Assembly: GCA_947072805.1 (NCBI GenBank)
Contig: CAMTJK010000001.1
Location: forward strand, 1-38,764
Origin: an uncultured Prevotella sp.
GTDB lineage: Bacteria > Bacteroidota > Bacteroidia > Bacteroidales > Bacteroidaceae
DNA: 38,764 nt
Direction: 5' to 3'
Shown: positions 33,454 through 38,764 of the stretch, one piece after another
Layout of the letters: each line of letters begins with the position of its first letter
Numbering within the stretch: position 1 is the first letter of the stretch
Translations under genes and position numbers: made by a program
Notes under the pieces: generated by a model
The model's input: only the letters and a program-made list of their open reading frames with translations
What the model was told of the DNA's origin: nothing
Databases searched by the model: none

Positions 33454-36030
33454 ATGGAAATCAAGAAAAAAACTATTATGACGCTTATGATAGCGTTGAT
33501 GGCTATTCCTGTTGTAGGCCAGAAGAGCGAGTGCTGTAACAGCCAATGCCAGTCGGAGGCAGAAATCTTTCTTTATTCTCCCGATGAAAAGCAGGGATTT
33601 CATGTAGCATCACCGGCAGATGATGGCAATTTTGCCGATTTGGGACAGCTGTTTTCTTCCGACTATTCGCGTTGGGGCTCGGAGAAGCGGATGTATTCTC
33701 CGTTTGTATGCCATCTTGAGAATGGCGGGTACGTGGCTGTATTTCAGGTAAACGATTATTCTCCATGTTTTGCCGTAACACGTTCTGATAATCTTGTTGC
33801 TTGGCGACCGCAGGACTATCCCCGTATGTCTGTTGCCGGATGTTTGGATCCTGTGGTGCGTCGTGGCAACAACAATTTATATTCTGTCATCTTCAAGACC
33901 AAGGATGGAAAGTATAGGAAAACAACAACTGATGCTGATTTCAGGCATTTTTCAGCCGATGTTACAGCCACTGCTGATGAGTATTTAGCTGCAAAAGGTA
34001 GTTGTGTCAATATTTCAGTTGGAGGCAAACTCTTCTCGGGATGTAAATTGACGGTTCCTTCGTGTCTTGTTGGTAAGTTGAAATCGCATTTTTCTACACT
34101 TGCAGAGAACGAGAAACGCAATAGCGAAACATTAGTTGATGATGAAAAGCTACGCAATTTATTGGGTGGTAAGGCAATAAATGCATTTCTGACTATCGAC
34201 GGCAAACGGCAGAAGGATATAAGCGACAAGCTTGTAGGTGTGTTCTTTGAGGATATCAGCTATGCTGCAGACGGCGGCCTATATGCCGAACTGATACAGA
34301 ATCGTGATTTCGAATACAATTCCAATGACCATAAAGGATGGACATCATCAACTTCGTGGCGCTCATCGTCGGGTATATTAAGTATCAGAAATGACATGCC
34401 TCTTAGCAGAAACAATTCTCATTATGTCGTCATCTCTTCCGATACCTTGTTCAATACAGGATGGGATGGAATTGTTGTGAAAAAAGACGCAAAGTATGAT
34501 TTCAGTTTTTTTGCCAACAACATATCCGGAAAGTCAAAAAATGTGCTTGTTGCCTTATATGCCGATGGACGGATTATCGCCTCATCAACCATTGCTACTG
34601 CTGGAAGAGCCGGAGAATGGAAAAAATACGAAGCAGTGCTCACAGCTACAGAAAATGCAGATAAGGCCGAACTTATGATTGTTCCTTTGAAGAAAAACGA
34701 CGTGGCGTTGGATATGATCAGCCTCTTTCCACAGTATACATATAACGGCAGAAAAAATGGACTTCGTAAGGATCTTGCCCAAACCATTGCCGATATTCAT
34801 CCTAAGTTCATACGCTTTCCTGGTGGTTGTATGAGTCACGGTGACGGAATTGACAACATATATCACTGGTGGCACACCGTAGGTCCTCTTGAGGAGAGAA
34901 AACCCGACAGCAATATATGGAGATACCATCAGACAAGGGGATTGGGTTTTTATGAATATTTTCAGTTCTGTGAGGACATACAGGCAGAGCCTCTTCCAGT
35001 ATTGGCTGCAGGTGTGCCATGTCAGAATTCTGGTGCTGACGCCAATGGCTATGGCGGGCAGCAGGGCGGCATACCAATGGAAGAGATGCAGGCATATGTT
35101 CAGGAACTGTTTGATCTGATAGAGTGGGCAAATGGCGATCCTGCAACAAATAAATGGGCAAAAATGCGTGCTGACGCCGGACATCCTGCGCCTTTTAACC
35201 TTAAATATATAGGTATAGGCAACGAAGATCTCATATCAACAGCTTTTGAAGAACGTTGTCTTATGATATGTAAGGCTATAAAGGAACGTTACCCCGATAT
35301 TACGATATGCGGAACAGTGGGACCTTTCCATTATCCTTCGTCTGACTACGTGGAGGGATGGACGTTTGCAAATGCAAACAAAAACGTCATAGACATGGTT
35401 GATGAGCATTATTATGAGAGTGTGGGTTGGTTTCTCAATAACCAGCACTATTATGACAAATACGACCGCAAAGGACCGAAGGTCTATCTTGGCGAATATG
35501 CAGCAAGGATGGGCAAGCGTTATCTTGACTGTGCTTTGGCAGAGGCTGTGCATCTGTGTAATATAGAGCGTAATGCAGATGTAGTATCCATGACATCATA
35601 TGCACCCTTATTGTCGAAAAACGGTCATAGTAACTGGAATCCGGATATGCTTTATTTTGACAACAAGAACATACAGAAGACACCCAACTACGAGACACAG
35701 CGCCTGTTTTCCACTTATTCCGGCAACAGATATGTCGAGTCAGCATTGCAGATAGACAGTGTCGCAGGTCATAGGGTGGCGACGAGTGTTGTACGTGACA
35801 CAAAGACCGGTCAGGCTTTTCTGAAGGTTGTCAATGTGTTGCCTGTGGAATTGAATATTGATGTCACATCAACGAATCTTCCTTTGGCAAATATTGTCAG
35901 ATACGAGGGATACAGTGGAAAGCCCGGACAGTCAAGGGTTAGCGTTGAACGTGGTACCTATTCCAAAACGCCAGACAATGTACTGCACATCAGTCTTCCA
36001 CCTTACTCATTGCGCGTTATAATGTTATGA
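33454..36030 (+). CDS. GH51 alpha-L-arabinofuranosidase with extra N-terminal domain
   Basis: Secreted enzyme of about 858 aa that removes arabinofuranosyl side chains from arabinan or arabinoxylan. The signal peptide (MEIKKKTIMTLMIALMAIP) is cleanest from ATG 33454; ATG 33430 is an alternative. Residues about 30-190 resemble part of a GH43-type propeller (FAVTRSDNLVAW, GCLDPVVRRGNN) but are too short for a full one. The GH51 start motif (VGVFFEDISYAADGGLYAEL) follows, then a CBM-like sandwich and the barrel. The acid/base is Glu591 in GIGNEDL and the nucleophile is Glu681 in YLGEYAAR. A C-terminal beta-domain ends at SLRVIML. A terminator follows. No SusCD is near. Confidence 0.9.
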   Translation: MEIKKKTIMTLMIALMAIPVVGQKSECCNSQCQSEAEIFLYSPDEKQGFHVASPADDGNFADLGQLFSSDYSRWGSEKRMYSPFVCHLENGGYVAVFQVNDYSPCFAVTRSDNLVAWRPQDYPRMSVAGCLDPVVRRGNNNLYSVIFKTKDGKYRKTTTDADFRHFSADVTATADEYLAAKGSCVNISVGGKLFSGCKLTVPSCLVGKLKSHFSTLAENEKRNSETLVDDEKLRNLLGGKAINAFLTIDGKRQKDISDKLVGVFFEDISYAADGGLYAELIQNRDFEYNSNDHKGWTSSTSWRSSSGILSIRNDMPLSRNNSHYVVISSDTLFNTGWDGIVVKKDAKYDFSFFANNISGKSKNVLVALYADGRIIASSTIATAGRAGEWKKYEAVLTATENADKAELMIVPLKKNDVALDMISLFPQYTYNGRKNGLRKDLAQTIADIHPKFIRFPGGCMSHGDGIDNIYHWWHTVGPLEERKPDSNIWRYHQTRGLGFYEYFQFCEDIQAEPLPVLAAGVPCQNSGADANGYGGQQGGIPMEEMQAYVQELFDLIEWANGDPATNKWAKMRADAGHPAPFNLKYIGIGNEDLISTAFEERCLMICKAIKERYPDITICGTVGPFHYPSSDYVEGWTFANANKNVIDMVDEHYYESVGWFLNNQHYYDKYDRKGPKVYLGEYAARMGKRYLDCALAEAVHLCNIERNADVVSMTSYAPLLSKNGHSNWNPDMLYFDNKNIQKTPNYETQRLFSTYSGNRYVESALQIDSVAGHRVATSVVRDTKTGQAFLKVVNVLPVELNIDVTSTNLPLANIVRYEGYSGKPGQSRVSVERGTYSKTPDNVLHISLPPYSLRVIML

Positions 36031-36071
36031 CGTTTGGATTTCCGAGGAGATAATGTGGATATCAGATATTA

Positions 36072-36114
36072 TAGGCTGTGTTATAAATGAGTATATAGCA
36101 CAGCCTAATTTTTT
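36072..36114 (+). terminator. Rho-independent terminator after the GH51 gene
   Basis: TAGGCTGTG (36072-36080) pairs with CACAGCCTA (36099-36107) across an 18-nt loop, followed by ATTTTTTAATT. It lies 41 bp after the stop. Confidence 0.8.
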
Positions 36115-36229
36115 AATTCTGAATGATGTCCTCTATAAATAGTATAGGCTTATTCTATACTTGTGTAAAGGTGAAGGCTTTTATAGCATTCCCAAAAATA
36201 TCTTTCGCGATCTAATGGCCTATTGGGGT

Positions 36230-37471
36230 TTAGTGCTCGGTATTGCTAATCTCTCTATATCCGACAAGTCTCCATGTACGTTCGCCAGTTCCTTTGAAGT
36301 ATACGTAAGCCTGGTATCTGTTTTCCGTTTGATAAAAGCATCCTTCTGTTGGTGGAATCATTGTAGACCCATCATGCCCACGCAGGAGATAGCGGTATGA
36401 GTAATAGCCTTGCTTCTGCATAAGGGTAAGGTTGTATGTTCCGTCGCTGTCGTCATATTCCATTATATAGCTGTTTTTGTCATTGTCTGTTGTCCATTGT
36501 CCGTCCACCATAAGCTGTCCGCCGTTAAGAAATGCTGATTGTAGTTTGTAGTGCACGAAGACATAGTCGCATGTGTTGTTATTGTCTATGTTGTCACTGT
36601 TACGTATGTAGAAAGAGCCGTTGGCATCATGGTCATATAGATAGTTCTTGCGTTCTTTGTCCATAAACGGATATACGTTGAAGTAGTTTCCGTCCCATGA
36701 AATTCTGTCAATACCCATTGTGGGGTGTGTAACATCGAGCACTTCAAATTTGTGATATTCATTGCCGCCTTCAAATATCAGGCTACGGTTGTGTTTCCAT
36801 TCAAGTCCTTTCGTGTTTATGATGTTCGGGCGTACGTTCATTCTCATGTCGTACTCACTGTTGTTTTGGGTTATTACGGTGGTAAGTTGCCGTTCCGGAT
36901 TTGTTATTCTCACGTTGCCGTAGTTCAGCCACATATTTATCTGTTGGTGACGCTTGTTTATGTCCAGGTCTGTGTTGGTTGTGCATTCGAGCCTTATGTT
37001 CATTATTGGTTCCACGACCATAAATCTTATCATGGCCACCGAGTCGCCGGTTTCATCGTCAATCACTGTTATGCGATAGTTCCCGCTCATTTTCAGACTG
37101 CAATTATCGTTTGGCAGTCTGAAAGAGTAGTGTGTATATAGTACTGTTGTGTTCAGGGAATTTTCGTAATCCTCAATTGGATTGTCATTGAAGCCTGTCA
37201 GGAAGTCGCTTTCAAATAATTCTTCAGACCTTGTCCAGTCTGCTTCACAGTGATCTATGTGATATATAAAGCGTTTGTAGGTGTGAGAAAGTTCATCGAA
37301 CGAGACGTTCAGCACATCATCGCTTCCGAGCCTCATTACCGGAGGTGACAGCCAGTCGTTGTTTGTCATTACCTGTAACGTCTTTATCTGTCTGCTTATT
37401 ACGGTCTGTTTTATAGCTAGAGCAGTGTTGCTCGGTATTAAGAGCAGCAATAAAAATATGATATTTCTCAT
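36230..37471 (-). CDS. Type IX secretion system plug protein (DUF5103 family)
   Basis: 413-aa exported protein with a signal peptide ending near ALA (about 19). It matches the DUF5103/T9SS plug family: the N-terminal immunoglobulin-like part contains FIYHIDHCEADWTRSEELFESDFL, and the second part contains VHYKLQSAFLNGGQLMVDGQ and YSYRYLLRG. In Flavobacterium the plug protein closes the alternative face of the SprA outer-membrane channel. Length is normal. Its ATG overlaps the TGA of the upstream AraC-type gene (ATGA), so the two are translationally coupled. No strong terminator is seen; a 7-bp stem at 36141-36161 may serve. Confidence 0.85.
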   Translation of the reverse strand: MRNIIFLLLLLIPSNTALAIKQTVISRQIKTLQVMTNNDWLSPPVMRLGSDDVLNVSFDELSHTYKRFIYHIDHCEADWTRSEELFESDFLTGFNDNPIEDYENSLNTTVLYTHYSFRLPNDNCSLKMSGNYRITVIDDETGDSVAMIRFMVVEPIMNIRLECTTNTDLDINKRHQQINMWLNYGNVRITNPERQLTTVITQNNSEYDMRMNVRPNIINTKGLEWKHNRSLIFEGGNEYHKFEVLDVTHPTMGIDRISWDGNYFNVYPFMDKERKNYLYDHDANGSFYIRNSDNIDNNNTCDYVFVHYKLQSAFLNGGQLMVDGQWTTDNDKNSYIMEYDDSDGTYNLTLMQKQGYYSYRYLLRGHDGSTMIPPTEGCFYQTENRYQAYVYFKGTGERTWRLVGYREISNTEH

Positions 37472-38127
37472 TCCATGTTCTCCTCGTTCTTTAGTTTCAG
37501 ATACATTGACGGCGTCATTCCGATGACATTCTTGAATGCCTTTATGAAGTTGCTTGCCGATTTATATCCAAGGTCTTCATATATAGCCTGAATGGTCATG
37601 TTGCCGTATTTCTTAGAGTAAGACAACCTACGCGATGCCTCACGTATTCTGTATTCGTTAAGCAATGTCTTGAAGTTTTTCCCGAAAGCCTCGTTTATAC
37701 ACCACGAGACATAGCTTGTATTTGAGTCTACCATGCTCACAAGCGTATTGAGGTTGAAGTCTGGCTTGCATATCACCTCTACGTCTTCCATTACGGATAG
37801 TATCTTGTTTATGAGACGTATTTTCCGGTCTGCATCAAGGCCTATGTCATTCCGTTTGTCAGTCTTTTCTTTCTCTATGTTATCCTGTGGTTTTTCCATT
37901 ATGTCCAACAGTTCTTTCAGCATTCTGCTGTTTCTCGCATTGCCCATTTCCATGTCGGACTCTTTCGTATAACATTCGAGCGCGTCGGAATATAGCTCTT
38001 GTTCATATAATCTGTAACCCTCGTCGATAATATTCTTGAGGGTAGATTTGTCGTTCCCTGTCGCATCATTGGCAAAAACAGGCAGGAACATTATCAGTGT
38101 AATGATTATTGTAACAAGAATTTTCAT
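37468..38127 (-). CDS. Signal-peptide-bearing protein with AraC-type DNA-binding domain
   Basis: 219-aa protein combining an N-terminal hydrophobic segment (MKILVTIIITLIMFLPVFA), one TPR-like helix pair (GYRLYEQELYSDALECYTKE), a charged region, and a C-terminal AraC double HTH (about 120-212: NLNTLVSMVDSNTSYVSWCI, then FKTLLNEYRIREASRRL and ASNFIKAFKNVIGMTPSMY). In Bacteroidetes, sensors of this kind normally have several periplasmic TPRs and a second membrane helix before the HTH. Here that helix and most TPRs are missing. If the leader is uncleaved the HTH could face out; if it is an N-in anchor the HTH stays in the cytoplasm. It is coupled to the T9SS plug gene and may regulate it. Confidence 0.8.
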   Translation of the reverse strand: MKILVTIIITLIMFLPVFANDATGNDKSTLKNIIDEGYRLYEQELYSDALECYTKESDMEMGNARNSRMLKELLDIMEKPQDNIEKEKTDKRNDIGLDADRKIRLINKILSVMEDVEVICKPDFNLNTLVSMVDSNTSYVSWCINEAFGKNFKTLLNEYRIREASRRLSYSKKYGNMTIQAIYEDLGYKSASNFIKAFKNVIGMTPSMYLKLKNEENME

Positions 38128-38148
38128 TTATAAAACGGTACGATGATG

Positions 38149-38156
38149 CAAAGTTA
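38149..38156 (-). promoter_or_regulatory. -7 element of the AraC-type/plug operon
   Basis: TAACTTTG on the minus strand matches TAnnTTTG, 21 bp before ATG 38127. Confidence 0.6.
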
Positions 38157-38370
38157 GCAAAATCTCGCACATTATTGAGTTATATGTCCCGATTTTCTGA
38201 AATGCGTGCCCTTTGCTACAGTAGAAAAAATAGAGTAGGAGACGAGAAAAAATAATGAGACGAGAACGAGATTTCTTTTATTATGTGATGGTACGCGCAG
38301 TTTTGTGATTAGTAATTGAAAGATACAATTTGATGCCTGATACAGTATTCTCTATGATAACTAAAGCGAG
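38157..38370. other. Intergenic stretch with no supported gene
   Basis: This is AT-rich DNA between the AraC-type/plug operon promoter and repeat copy 3. GACGAGAA and GAGACGAGAACGAGA repeats occur around 38241-38272. No frame, hairpin or RNA gene is supported. Confidence 0.5.
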
Positions 38371-38764
38371 CGCTCGTAACTGCACTTAATGAAAGTTAAT
38401 TTGTAAAGATATTTGGTCGAATTTAACATTTTTAAATCCGGTATTCTAGGTGTAAATATTTGTTAATGAAAGTGGGCCGATTTATGCTCCCGACGGGTCG
38501 AAAAACGATCCCAGTTTTTTGGCAACGCGATTACGTCGTAATGACATCGCCATTACGATGAAATCGCATTGCGATTTCGACGTAACGGCGATGCGATAAA
38601 AGCTATATCGCAATGAGCTCACGTACGTAATGGCAAACCGATGAAATGGTATTAAATCGCAAAACGCGTAACTCGCTGACTATCAGCGCTCCCTATTTGA
38701 GATGAAAAACGCTCATTTTCGCGTCGTAGGTTTCAAATCGAGGTTTGGGTGCCGATTAACACAC
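38371..38764 (+). repeat. Dispersed palindromic repeat, copy 3 (cut by window end)
   Basis: This is the first 394 bp of the same element as 267-703, in the same orientation. It starts GCTCGTAACTG at 38372 and reaches GCCGATTAACACAC at the window end. The remaining 50 bp or so should lie beyond. The palindromic core is at 38545-38593 and has the GATG arm variant shared with copy 2. Confidence 0.9.

Noticed and set aside
38725..38760. tRNA-like T-loop word TTTCAAATC in the repeat
   Set aside because: The flanking bases do not form a T stem, and no acceptor or anticodon arms are found in any copy.

Overview
The window reads as a chromosomal segment from a Bacteroidales bacterium, most likely Prevotella-like (Prevotellaceae; the genus is inference). 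The grounds are: repeated TAnnTTTG -7 promoter elements typical of Bacteroidetes; a complex I operon with fused nuoCD and no nuoE, nuoF or nuoG; three type IX secretion/gliding-associated proteins (a GldB-like lipoprotein, a CHU_C/type B sorting-domain protein and a T9SS plug protein); a fimbrillin-like lipoprotein; and Bacteroidetes-style carbohydrate enzymes.

Layout. 1-1143 is gene-poor and carries copy 1 of a 437-439 bp noncoding repeat. 1144-8436 holds a gldB-like gene, a convergent radical SAM gene, a dipeptidyl peptidase IV-type peptidase, a GH105-DUF4861 pectin-type hydrolase and a short-chain dehydrogenase with no ordinary start codon. 8565-18606 is one long operon, nuoA-B-CD-H-I-J-K-L-M-N, followed by comEC (18725-20335).

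20325-24735 is an accessory and decaying patch. It holds a beheaded AraC gene, a 64-aa ORF whose stop overlaps the start of a gutted GNAT acetyltransferase, an undescribed 127-bp multi-helix inverted repeat, a 43-aa peptide gene, a fimbrillin/FISUMP surface lipoprotein whose C-terminus looks like a diversity-generating-retroelement target, an HTH gene, repeat copy 2 (inverted) and the tail of a TolC-type efflux gene.

24770-38127 is mostly housekeeping: an OprO/P-like porin, uvrA with a CHU_C-domain gene upstream, an M24-C1 peptidase-small membrane protein operon, a patatin-like lipase, a GH51 arabinofuranosidase, and a coupled pair encoding an AraC-type protein with a signal peptide and a T9SS plug protein. 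The window ends inside repeat copy 3.

How the genes fit together: the Nuo complex (membrane arm plus Q module, without the NADH-oxidising module) would move protons or sodium ions from a non-NADH donor to quinone. Several secreted peptidases and glycosidases fit a fermentative, protein- and pectin-degrading lifestyle. GldB, plug and CHU_C proteins point to a working T9SS. The most unusual material is the palindrome-rich dispersed repeat (three copies in 38.7 kb) and the 21-24 kb patch. All calls come from reading the sequence; no database search was possible.
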